Below, in pieces: positions 17,029 through 24,870 of a stretch of 46,353 nt of DNA. The notes under the pieces are model-generated. The model searched no databases and was not told the DNA's origin. It saw only the letters and a program-made list of their open reading frames with translations. The stretch covers positions 1 to 46,353 of the forward strand of contig JAFUNR010000054.1 in assembly GCA_017472965.1 (NCBI GenBank), in the 5' to 3' direction. The DNA comes from Oscillospiraceae bacterium. GTDB lineage: Bacteria > Bacillota > Clostridia > Oscillospirales > Ruminococcaceae. How positions within the stretch are numbered: the stretch's first letter is position 1; each line of letters begins with the position of its first letter. A program made the translations under genes and the position numbers.

Positions 17029-17057
17029 TTGACAAGCTCCCTCTTCTGAAGTAAAAT
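17029..17057 (+). promoter_or_regulatory. Promoter of MATE exporter 1
   Basis: Perfect TTGACA (17029-17034), 17-base spacer, TAAAAT (17052-17057). Confidence 0.8.
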
Positions 17058-17086
17058 TACATCATTTGTATTTACATCACTTGTAT
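17057..17086 (+). repeat. Tandem 15-bp direct repeat at the MATE 1 transcription start
   Basis: TTACATCAYTTGTAT occurs twice head to tail (17057-17071 and 17072-17086, one mismatch). It begins at the last base of the -10 box and covers the expected start of transcription. This is where a repressor would block RNA polymerase. Confidence 0.75.
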
Positions 17087-17122
17087 CGATCAGTCGATTT
17101 GATAAACCGGAGGATCAAGCCA

Positions 17123-18478
17123 ATGACAGTCTCCAACCCCATGACACAGGGCAGCCTGTGGAAAAACATTCTGCTTTTCAGCCTGCCGCTGATGATCACC
17201 AATGTGCTGCAGGTTCTGTTCAATATGGCAGATATCGCCGTGGTCGGACGCTTTGCCGGCGCTGCGGCGCTGGGCAGTGTGGGCTCCACCGCGCAGCTGG
17301 TGGCGCTTTTCACCGGTTTTCTCATCGGCGTGGGCGGCGGTATCAATGCTCTGGCGGCCCGCTATGCCGGCGCAGGCAACAACGATTCGCTGCGTGCCAC
17401 CGGCACAACGGCGGCGCTTATCAGCCTGAGCTTCGGCGTACTGGTCATGGGTGCGGGCTGCTTCGGCGCACGCTTTTTTCTGGAGCTGATGAACACCAAG
17501 TCCGAGCTCATCGACGGCGCCGTGCTGTATCTGCAGATCTATTTTCTTGGTATGCCCGCACTGGCGGCATACAACTACGGCAACGGTATGCTCAACGCCA
17601 TGGGTGAGACCCGCCGCCCGCTTTACTATCTGCTGGCCGCCGGCGTGCTGAATGTGGTTCTGAACCTGTTCTTTGTCATCGTCTGCGATATGGCGGTGGC
17701 CGGCGTGGCACTGGCCAGCATCCTTTCGCAGTATCTTTCCGCCGCACTGATCCTGGCCGATCTTTTCCGCCATCGCAGGCTTTACGGGCTGAGCTTTGCC
17801 CGCCGGTATCTGCGCGGCAAAAACGCCCGCGAGATCCTGCTGCTGGGTGTACCCGCCGGCATGCAGAATGCCATTTTCCAGATCGCAAACCTGTTTGTGC
17901 AGGCGGGTGTCAACAGCTTTGACACCGTGGTGGTGGAGGGCACCGCCGCAGCCACCAACGCCGATGCGCTGGTATATGATGTGATGGCTGCCTTTTATGT
18001 GGCCTGTGCCACCTTTATGGCGCAGAACTACGGCGCAGGCCGCAGGGATCGGGTACTGAAGAGCTATTTTGTCAGTCTTGTCTATTCCTTTGGCATCGGC
18101 ATGCTGCTGGGTGTTTCGCTGGTGGTATTCGGCAGACAGTTCCTTGCACTTTTCACCACCGAACCCGCAGTGATCGAAACCGGTCTTTACCGGCTGCAGG
18201 TGATGGGCCTTTGCTACGGCGTTTCCGCGTTTATGGATTGCACCATCGCCGCCGCACGTGGGCTGGGCAAAAGCGTGGTGCCCACCGTACTGGTGATCCT
18301 CGGCTCCTGTGTATTCCGCATTCTCTGGATCTTCACGGTGTTTGCGTATTTCCGTACCATCACCTCGCTGTATCTGCTGTATGTGTTTTCGTGGACGCTC
18401 ACCGCCATACTGGAGACCGTCTATTTTGTGCGGTGCTACCGGCAGCAGATGCGGGCGCTGGAGCCGCACAGCGCATGA
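17123..18478 (+). CDS. MATE-family multidrug/metabolite exporter 1
   Basis: 451 residues, about 12 membrane segments in two similar halves. LPLMITNVLQVLFNMADIAVVGRF near the N-terminus and GVPAGMQNAIFQIANLFVQ in the second half are typical of MATE transporters, which expel drugs or metabolites in exchange for H+ or Na+. GGAGG at 17109-17113 precedes the ATG at 17123; an earlier in-frame ATG at 17066 lies in the operator-like repeats. Own strong promoter and terminator, so monocistronic. Substrate unknown. Confidence 0.92.
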   Translation: MTVSNPMTQGSLWKNILLFSLPLMITNVLQVLFNMADIAVVGRFAGAAALGSVGSTAQLVALFTGFLIGVGGGINALAARYAGAGNNDSLRATGTTAALISLSFGVLVMGAGCFGARFFLELMNTKSELIDGAVLYLQIYFLGMPALAAYNYGNGMLNAMGETRRPLYYLLAAGVLNVVLNLFFVIVCDMAVAGVALASILSQYLSAALILADLFRHRRLYGLSFARRYLRGKNAREILLLGVPAGMQNAIFQIANLFVQAGVNSFDTVVVEGTAAATNADALVYDVMAAFYVACATFMAQNYGAGRRDRVLKSYFVSLVYSFGIGMLLGVSLVVFGRQFLALFTTEPAVIETGLYRLQVMGLCYGVSAFMDCTIAAARGLGKSVVPTVLVILGSCVFRILWIFTVFAYFRTITSLYLLYVFSWTLTAILETVYFVRCYRQQMRALEPHSA

Positions 18479-18558
18479 CGGCTGCATGAAGAGACGGGTC
18501 GCCCCGCCCTTTTCCCCCGCCTTCACAGCACACGCAAAATACCCTGTAAAGAGAAACA

Positions 18559-18597
18559 GCGTACCGCAAAAGCGTTTTCTGCGGTACGCCGTTTTTT
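18559..18597 (+). terminator. Terminator after MATE 1
   Basis: Perfect 10-bp stem GCGTACCGCA/TGCGGTACGC with an 11-base loop, then CGTTTTTT. Confidence 0.9.
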
Positions 18598-18618
18598 ACT
18601 GTATGTTTCTGTAAAAGC

Positions 18619-19662
18619 TCAGCCGTGGAATTTACGGTTTTCCTCCACGAAGGTCTCATATGCAGCAGCCAGACTTTCTGCCGGTACGGCGCTGCTGAGC
18701 GGCTTTGACGGAGACAGAATATACCCGCCTCCCCTGCTCATTTCCGTGCGAAGCCGCCGGATCTCTGCGCGCACCTGATCGGGCGTGCCCTGAACGGGAA
18801 GATACTGAACACCGAAGCCGCCCCAGAACGCAAGCCTGTCGCCGTACTGCCGCTTGGCCTCGTACGGATCCATTGCCTCCGACTGGACGCTTTCCAGTAC
18901 GTCAAGACCGATCTCGGCAAGATCCCCCAGCAAAGGAGTTACATTGCCGCACACATGGTTGATGGCGATCTTGCCGTGGTCATGCATCTTCCGGTACAGC
19001 TTTTCCAGACGGGGCTTGATGTGCCTGCGCCAGCGTTCGGGACCCATCATGCAGGAACGCTGATCGCACCAGTCATCACTGATCAGGATCGCATCCGCAG
19101 GGCTTTGCACCAGAACATCGAGGAACTGATGGAACAGATTATCCAGACCGTCCAAAATGTAATCGAAGGTATCCGGATCTTCAACGGTGATCATCAGCGC
19201 TTCTTCCGCGCCGAGCAGCCGCCACATATGCTCCCAGTAGCCTGCGCCCATGTTCAGCATGGAAAATTTGTCTTCCGGCTTGTTTTCGCCCCACCGCTTC
19301 AGCAGCTCATGCCGCTCCGGCCAGTAGAAATCCTCCAGTGTGGGCCACACATAATCCTGCGGTGCGACATTGTACATCGCGCAGCGGTCCAGATGGGCGA
19401 TTTTCTCACTGTGCGTCCAGAGACAGCCGAAGGGGTCTGTTTTCTTTGTAGGGTCATTGGGGTCGGTCTGACGCATAACGCCCCATGTATCAAAGTTGAA
19501 CGGGCCGCGATGAAGAGGGTAAAGCAGCTCTTTCTGCCATGCATCGGAGCCGTAATACTCATTCAGCGCGGCGCGGCCATCCGGCTCTGTTTCAAAGGTA
19601 TACGGCACAAAATCCGTCTCCTCGTGGCGGATCTGTGCTTTTACAATTTCTCTGAGTGTCAT
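18619..19662 (-). CDS. UroD/MtaA-like methyltransferase-family protein 2
   Basis: 347 residues of the uroporphyrinogen decarboxylase superfamily. INHVCGNVTPLLGDLAEIGLD near residue 236 is the H-x-C-G metal motif of the corrinoid-methyltransferase branch. The later position where MtaA has a third Cys reads GGGYILSPSKPL here, with Ser, so the zinc site may be incomplete or use another ligand. The start at 19662 follows AAGGA. It lies 24 bases downstream of the Gfo/Idh/MocA gene, clearly in the same operon, which suggests the two act on one substrate. No corrinoid protein is nearby. Confidence 0.78.
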   Translation of the reverse strand: MTLREIVKAQIRHEETDFVPYTFETEPDGRAALNEYYGSDAWQKELLYPLHRGPFNFDTWGVMRQTDPNDPTKKTDPFGCLWTHSEKIAHLDRCAMYNVAPQDYVWPTLEDFYWPERHELLKRWGENKPEDKFSMLNMGAGYWEHMWRLLGAEEALMITVEDPDTFDYILDGLDNLFHQFLDVLVQSPADAILISDDWCDQRSCMMGPERWRRHIKPRLEKLYRKMHDHGKIAINHVCGNVTPLLGDLAEIGLDVLESVQSEAMDPYEAKRQYGDRLAFWGGFGVQYLPVQGTPDQVRAEIRRLRTEMSRGGGYILSPSKPLSSAVPAESLAAAYETFVEENRKFHG

Positions 19663-19686
19663 GCTCGGTTTTCCTTTATGCCTTTC

Positions 19687-20820
19687 TTAAAACTCCGGAA
19701 CGATGACCGGTGCGCCGTTCTTCATGGCGGATTCGTGGGCGCAGATACCTGCGGCGGTGATGTTTCCACCCAGAGCTTCATCGATCCACGGCTTGCGCTC
19801 CTCGATGATGCTCATGATAAATTCATGCACCAGATGGGGATGCGAACCATGATGACCGCCGCCTGCACCTTTTTTCAGCGACTCCTGCGGGTTGAGCGGA
19901 TCGAAATTACCGCCCACGGTGAAAGGCCACAGCTCTTCCGGCAGGTCTGCATAATAATTGGGCATCGGCGTGATCTTCACATCAGCCGTACCGCCGCGCT
20001 TGCCATCTTCAGCCGGAATCGCTGTGGTGATATACGGATCATCCGCATCGGCAAAGCCCCACTCAAAGCTGGCATCCGAGCCATAGACATGCATGCCCTC
20101 CTGATAGACGCGGGCCGTCTCGAACAAAGAACGGGTCGCCTCACCCTTCAGGCCATTCTCAAATTCGAACAGAGCGGATTCGATGGGGAACGGATTGCCG
20201 TACTGCTCCTGCAGCCAGGGCTCCATGGTGCCTGACCCGAAGCAGTTGACCCGGCAGATGCGGGAACCGGAAAGCCCGACCATGGGGCCGATGGCATGGG
20301 TGCCATACCACATGGGAGGCAGCCCCATCCAGTAAGACGGCCAGTTGACCATATCCTGATAATGCGAGCCGCGGAAGAACTGGATCTTGCCGAACTTGCC
20401 CTCTTCCTTCATCTTTGCCGCATAAAAGTACTGGTAGGTGTACAGCGTGGTCTCCATCATCATATAGTTTTTGCCGCTGCGGCGTTTGGCGTCCACAATG
20501 CGCTGAATATCCGCAAGCGAGGTCGCCATGGGTACGGTGCAGGCACAGTGTTTGCCCGCCTCCAGCACCGCGACAGTCTGGTCTGCGTGCAGAGGGATGG
20601 GTGTCACCAGATGCACGGCATCGATGGTGGGATCGTTCAGGATCTCCTCAAAGCTGGAAGCCAGACGTACACCGCCGCCGATATACTCCGCCACATTTTT
20701 CATCACATCCGGCTTCACATCAAACAGAGTCACTTCACCAACATTGGGATGCGCTTTGTAAATTCCGGCAAAAGCACCGCCAAAACGCATTCCAACCAAA
20801 GCCACATTCAGTTTTTTCAT
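19687..20820 (-). CDS. Gfo/Idh/MocA-family oxidoreductase (EKP-less), AraC-linked
   Basis: 377 residues. N-terminal Rossmann fold (NVALVGMRFGGAFAGIYKAH, a variant of GxGxxG), then the family's C-terminal alpha/beta domain. Where most members have EKP with the catalytic lysine, this one has CTVPMA (Thr95, Val96, Pro97). GTHAIGPM (His175) matches the TH-x-x-GP element of GH109-like members. A histidine/glycine-rich stretch (GAGGGHHGSHPHLVH) lies near the C-terminus. AGGGAG precedes the ATG at 20820. First gene of a two-gene operon with UroD-like 2, divergent from AraC regulator 2. A redox-type glycosidase or epimerase is an inference. Confidence 0.85.
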   Translation of the reverse strand: MKKLNVALVGMRFGGAFAGIYKAHPNVGEVTLFDVKPDVMKNVAEYIGGGVRLASSFEEILNDPTIDAVHLVTPIPLHADQTVAVLEAGKHCACTVPMATSLADIQRIVDAKRRSGKNYMMMETTLYTYQYFYAAKMKEEGKFGKIQFFRGSHYQDMVNWPSYWMGLPPMWYGTHAIGPMVGLSGSRICRVNCFGSGTMEPWLQEQYGNPFPIESALFEFENGLKGEATRSLFETARVYQEGMHVYGSDASFEWGFADADDPYITTAIPAEDGKRGGTADVKITPMPNYYADLPEELWPFTVGGNFDPLNPQESLKKGAGGGHHGSHPHLVHEFIMSIIEERKPWIDEALGGNITAAGICAHESAMKNGAPVIVPEF

Positions 20821-20859
20821 TGCAACCGCTCCCTTTTCTTTATAATTCCGGACGTTTTC

Positions 20860-20888
20860 TTGCTGTCCTTTGTTTTTTATGATATACT
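20860..20888 (+). promoter_or_regulatory. Promoter of AraC regulator 2
   Basis: TTGCTG (20860-20865), 17-base spacer, TATACT (20883-20888), 58 bases before the start codon. Confidence 0.6.
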
Positions 20889-20946
20889 AAAAGCATCTGA
20901 ATAAAAATGTAAAAAACGGAAACAGTTTTGTAAAAAGGGGCAATTC

Positions 20947-21732
20947 ATGCTTTACAACCATCTGATCGAAAACGCCGGCCGACACATCATCGCCTGCAAC
21001 TACAACCAGCACATCCGCACCGAGCATCCCAACCGGGTATTGCCCCGGCATGATCTGATCTACATTCGCGAGGGCGAGTGGCGTATCGTACAGGACGAGA
21101 CTGAATATGCCGTGACGGCCGGGGATGTGATCCTTCTGCAGGGCGGGCACCATCATTACGGCGTTGCCCCATGTGAGAGCACCGTCAAAACGATCTTTAT
21201 CGAATTTTCATCCTGTGACGGTGACTGCCTTTTGGAAAATATGACCGTTTCGGACGGATACCATTTTCCCGTCGTGGTCCATTGCCAGAATATTCCCGGT
21301 ATACGGAATTATCTGGAAAGCGCCGTAGCCTCCTTTTGGGCGCAGAACACTTACGCCCAGCGAAAAACACCCTTTTGGCTGGAGATGATCCTGTGCGAGC
21401 TGAGCGGCGCTGCGCAGCGCAAGGATATGCTCACCGAGCAGATCATGCAGACCATCAAGAAAACGCCCGAAAGGTTTCTATCCAATCAGGAGCTGGCCGA
21501 AATGCACCACTGCTCTGTGCGGACGCTTTCCTCGCATTTTCAGAAAAGCACAGGCGAAAGCATCCATGCATGGCAGCTGAAGCTGAAATGCCAGATGGCG
21601 GAGGAGCTGATGCACCGCGAGCCGCAGATCACGCTGAAGGAGCTGGCCGCAAACTACGGCTTTTACGATGAATACCACTTCGGCAAAAGCTTTAAGAGGA
21701 TCATGGGGCACTCTCCGAAGCGCGCCCGGTAA
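20947..21732 (+). CDS. AraC-family transcriptional regulator 2
   Basis: 261 residues. Cupin-like N-terminal half (HDLIYIREGEWRIVQDE, AGDVILLQGGHHHYG) and a C-terminal double helix-turn-helix (LSNQELAEMHHCSVRTLSSHFQKSTG, then LKELAANYGFYDEYHFGKSFKRIMGHSP). AAGGGG lies 6 bases before the ATG. It is transcribed divergently from the Gfo/UroD-like operon across 126 bases, so it probably controls that operon in response to a sugar-like ligand. Confidence 0.92.
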   Translation: MLYNHLIENAGRHIIACNYNQHIRTEHPNRVLPRHDLIYIREGEWRIVQDETEYAVTAGDVILLQGGHHHYGVAPCESTVKTIFIEFSSCDGDCLLENMTVSDGYHFPVVVHCQNIPGIRNYLESAVASFWAQNTYAQRKTPFWLEMILCELSGAAQRKDMLTEQIMQTIKKTPERFLSNQELAEMHHCSVRTLSSHFQKSTGESIHAWQLKLKCQMAEELMHREPQITLKELAANYGFYDEYHFGKSFKRIMGHSPKRAR

Positions 21733-21741
21733 CGGGGCATG

Positions 21742-21780
21742 AAAAAATCTCCCGCCGCCGCAGGGGCGGGGGAGATTTTT
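21742..21780. terminator. Bidirectional terminator between AraC 2 and MATE 2
   Basis: AAAATCTCCCGCC pairs with GGCGGGGGAGATTTT; A-run on the left, T-run on the right, between converging genes. Confidence 0.88.
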
Positions 21781-21812
21781 CTTATGCTGTAATTCCAAAA
21801 GCACATCCGCAT

Positions 21813-23189
21813 TTACAGCCTGCCGCGGCTCCAGTCCATGCGCAGCAGGTAGATAAGATAGACGACCGTGCTCAGGCACCATGTGATGGGATACGCCCAC
21901 GAAATGGTGCGGAACACCGGGAAGAATTGCAGCGCCACTGTGACATACACGATGCGCACGCCGCACCAGAAGGAAAGCATGGTGACCATGGGCACCGTGC
22001 TGCGGCCCAGACCGCGCAGCGTACCCGCCGCACAGTGAGAAAACGCCAGCAGGAAAAAGAACAGCGCCGTGGTGCGCAGATGCACCGTGCCGAATTCCAC
22101 CGACATGGGCTCATCCACAAAGATGCGCAGCAGCTGCGGCGCAAAGGCATACATCGCAATGCCCATCAGCTCTGCCAGCAGCACACCGAAGCCGATGCCG
22201 AAGGCCGCGCCTTTTTTGGCGCGGTCGATTTTGCCCGCGCCCACATTCTGGCTGATAAAGGTGGGCAGCGACATGGACATGGCCGTAATGGGCAGAAAGC
22301 CGAAGCCCTCCAGCTTGGCCTGTGCGCCGTGGCCGGCCATCGCAAACGCACCGAAGCTGTTGATATTGGTCTGTACCACCACATTGCCCAGACTGATGAC
22401 GGAGTTCTGGATGCCGGAGGGCAGACCCTGCCGCAAAATCTGCGCCATGATGTGCTTATCAAAGCGCAGCTTGTGCAGATCGAAGCGGGTGACATCATCC
22501 TTGATGCGGAACATCCGCACAAGGCACAGTGCCACACTGATGCCCTGTGCAATGACAGTGGCAGCCGCCGCGCCGGTAACGCCCCAGCGGAACCCCGCCA
22601 CAAAGAGCAGATCCAGCGCCACATTGATGAGAGAGGAGATCAGCAGATAGTAAAGCGGGCGCATACTGTCGCCCAGTGCGCGCAGGATCGCCATACAGTT
22701 ATTGTACAGAATGACTGTGCAGATCCCGCCGAAATACACCCGGAAATAGGCCAGCGACTGCGGCAGCACGGTGGACGGGGTTTTCATCCAGACCAGCATC
22801 TGCGGCACAAGAAACAGACCCAGCAGCGTGGCGATCACCGACGCGAGGATACCGAACAGAAAGTTGTTGTGGATCGCCTTGGTGATATTTTCGTTATCCT
22901 TTGCACCGAAATAGCGAGAGATGACCACGCCGCCGCCCATGGCGATACCGCCGAACAGACCAATGATCAGGAAGGTGAGATTTCCGCCGCTGGATACCGC
23001 CGCAAAGGAATCGTTATCCGCAAAATTGCCGATGACCCATGCATCCGCCATGTTGTAAAACTGCTGCAGCAGCTGCCCCAGAAAAACCGGCCATGCAAAT
23101 TGCAGGATACCGCCGGCAATGGAGCCCTGTGTCAGGTCCAGCAGCTTTTTCTCTTTGACAGCCGCACCTGCGCGCAGATGAAATGACAT
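21813..23189 (-). CDS. MATE-family multidrug/metabolite exporter 2
   Basis: 458 residues, about 12 membrane segments, with LQFAWPVFLGQLLQQFYNMADAWVIGNF and GLPSGIQNSVISLGNVVVQ typical of the DinF/NorM-like MATE groups. The start at 23189 (MSFHLRAG) is chosen because upstream codons fall in a leader hairpin. The ribosome site (AGGAAAG or GAAG) is weak or distant. A terminator-like hairpin sits between promoter and start, suggesting regulation by attenuation. Substrate unknown. Confidence 0.9.
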   Translation of the reverse strand: MSFHLRAGAAVKEKKLLDLTQGSIAGGILQFAWPVFLGQLLQQFYNMADAWVIGNFADNDSFAAVSSGGNLTFLIIGLFGGIAMGGGVVISRYFGAKDNENITKAIHNNFLFGILASVIATLLGLFLVPQMLVWMKTPSTVLPQSLAYFRVYFGGICTVILYNNCMAILRALGDSMRPLYYLLISSLINVALDLLFVAGFRWGVTGAAAATVIAQGISVALCLVRMFRIKDDVTRFDLHKLRFDKHIMAQILRQGLPSGIQNSVISLGNVVVQTNINSFGAFAMAGHGAQAKLEGFGFLPITAMSMSLPTFISQNVGAGKIDRAKKGAAFGIGFGVLLAELMGIAMYAFAPQLLRIFVDEPMSVEFGTVHLRTTALFFFLLAFSHCAAGTLRGLGRSTVPMVTMLSFWCGVRIVYVTVALQFFPVFRTISWAYPITWCLSTVVYLIYLLRMDWSRGRL

Positions 23190-23215
23190 TTGTATCGCTT
23201 CTTTCCTGTGAATAT

Positions 23216-23270
23216 TTTTGAAAACAAAAAACAAGCTGCCGTGCCTTTTTGACAGAACACGGCAGCTCGT
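23216..23270 (-). promoter_or_regulatory. Leader terminator/attenuator of MATE 2
   Basis: On the minus strand a perfect 10-bp stem AGCTGCCGTG (from 23267) and CACGGCAGCT (to 23234) with a 14-base loop is followed by TTGTTTTTTGTTTTC. It begins only a few bases after the expected transcription start and ends about 45 bases before the coding start, so every MATE 2 transcript must pass through it. Confidence 0.7.
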
Positions 23271-23272
23271 TC

Positions 23273-23301
23273 ATTATAGCACACTTTACCTTTTTCAACA
23301 A
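23273..23301 (-). promoter_or_regulatory. Promoter of MATE 2
   Basis: On the minus strand TTGTTG (23296-23301), 17-base spacer, TATAAT (23273-23278) with TG one base upstream (extended -10). Confidence 0.65.
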
Positions 23302-23388
23302 GCCCTTATGCTTTCGGAGCAGGGAATTCCGTACCTGTCGCCCCGGTTTAAGCAACGGAATCGCGAAATTGTTTCGTTCGGTGCTCTC

Positions 23389-23417
23389 TTGCGCAAACGC
23401 TCCGGTTATGCTATGCT
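23389..23417 (+). promoter_or_regulatory. Promoter of the GH39 gene
   Basis: TTGCGC (23389-23394), 17-base spacer, TATGCT (23412-23417). The boxes resemble those of amidohydrolase 2. Confidence 0.5.
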
Positions 23418-23450
23418 GAACAAAACACCTGCACAGGAGGAGCGAACAGT

Positions 23451-24761
23451 ATGGCTTGCATCCGTATCGACACCGCAAAGCCCGTCAAGCCCATGAAGCC
23501 GATGCACGGCGGCGGGCAGCCTCCGCTGGGCGGCACAGGCATGGTGGGATACCTGCACTATCTGACCGAGGCCGGCATCCCGTTTTCCCGTCTGCACGAT
23601 GTGGGCGGTGCCTTCGGCGGCGGCCGCTTTGTGGATATTCCCAACATCTTCCGCGATTTTGAAGCGGATGAAAATGACCCAGCCAGCTATGATTTCACCT
23701 TTACCGATCTGCTGATCAAGGGTCTGGTGGATGCCGGTGTGGAGCCCTATTACCGGCTGGGCACCACCATCGAGAATCAGGCGTTCATCAAGGCATATCA
23801 CACCTGCCCGCCCAAAGACACCGCCAAATGGGCGCGCATCTGTGAACATATCATCCGGCATTACACCGAGGGCTGGGCCGACGGTTTTTTCTACCGCATC
23901 CGTTACTGGGAGATCTGGAACGAGCCGGAAGTACAAAATCAGATGATGTGGAACGGCACACCACAGGAATACTATCATCTGTATGATGTGACAGCAAAGC
24001 ATCTGAAAAGCTGTTTTCCCCATCTGAAGATCGGCGGCTACGCCAGCTGCGGTTTTTATGCCGCTGTTCCTGCGCAGGGTATCGTGCCGGATACCGGCCT
24101 TGCGGGCACAATCCCGCCCAGCGAGCATGAGCAGAAGCTGCTGGATTTCTTCTTCGGATTTTTTGATTACATCCGCGAGCACGGCAGTCCCATCGACTTT
24201 TTCAGCTGGCACAGTTATGCGGACACCGCCCGGGTTGCCAGAATGGATGCATGGCTGCATGAGCAGCTGCAGGCACTGGGCTACGGCGGGCTGGAGACCC
24301 ACCTGAACGAGTGGGATCCCTTCCCGACGGAATTCGGCACCGCCCACCACAGCGCCGAGATCGCCGCCATGATGATCGCCATGCAGCACGGCCACGCGGA
24401 CATCTGCTGCATCTACGATATGCGCACCAACACCGCACCTTACTGCCCGCTGTTCGATATCCGCACCCACAGACCCATCCACGGCTATTACGCACTGGCG
24501 GCCTTCAACCGGCTGTACCGGCTTGGCACACAGGTGGAAGTCCTGTGCGACACCGACGGTCTGTACACGCTGGCAGCTTCGGACGGGCAGAGGCATGCAC
24601 TGCTGCTGTCCAACCTGAGCGGCCGGAGCCTGCCGCTGCAGCTTGCCGGTGTCGACTGCACCAACGCCCGTTACTATGTACTGGATCAGGAGCGGCTGCT
24701 GGGCTGGGCCGCCAACGCCGATGTCATTGAGCCCAATGCCGTGGTGCTCATCGAATGGTAA
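23451..24761 (+). CDS. Glycoside hydrolase family 39-like (beta-xylosidase type)
   Basis: 436 residues, TIM barrel. WEIWNEPE near residue 155 carries the acid/base Glu of clan GH-A, and HLNEWDP near residue 286 the likely nucleophile Glu. SRLHDVGGAFGGGRFVDIPNIFRDF near the start is characteristic of GH39. Family members are beta-xylosidases and alpha-L-iduronidases. No signal peptide, so it would cleave imported oligosaccharides in the cytosol. It is somewhat shorter than classic GH39 xylosidases (about 500), with a reduced C-terminal beta domain. AGGAGG precedes the ATG by about 9 bases. Own promoter and terminator. Confidence 0.85.
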   Translation: MACIRIDTAKPVKPMKPMHGGGQPPLGGTGMVGYLHYLTEAGIPFSRLHDVGGAFGGGRFVDIPNIFRDFEADENDPASYDFTFTDLLIKGLVDAGVEPYYRLGTTIENQAFIKAYHTCPPKDTAKWARICEHIIRHYTEGWADGFFYRIRYWEIWNEPEVQNQMMWNGTPQEYYHLYDVTAKHLKSCFPHLKIGGYASCGFYAAVPAQGIVPDTGLAGTIPPSEHEQKLLDFFFGFFDYIREHGSPIDFFSWHSYADTARVARMDAWLHEQLQALGYGGLETHLNEWDPFPTEFGTAHHSAEIAAMMIAMQHGHADICCIYDMRTNTAPYCPLFDIRTHRPIHGYYALAAFNRLYRLGTQVEVLCDTDGLYTLAASDGQRHALLLSNLSGRSLPLQLAGVDCTNARYYVLDQERLLGWAANADVIEPNAVVLIEW

Positions 24762-24784
24762 TGTGCACATCCCCATAAAATAGC

Positions 24785-24827
24785 AAAGCGGCACTGCTCC
24801 GTTTTTTCGGAACAGTACCGCTTTTTT
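24785..24827. terminator. Terminator between GH39 and GH32 genes
   Basis: Long imperfect stem (AAAGCGG..ACTG..TCCG with CGGA..CAGT..CCGCTTT), T6 loop and a T6 tail on the plus strand. It lies between converging genes and probably serves both. Confidence 0.85.
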
Positions 24828-24870
24828 CTATAATTACACTTTTAAATAAGCTGCGGCTACGCAGCGCCGG

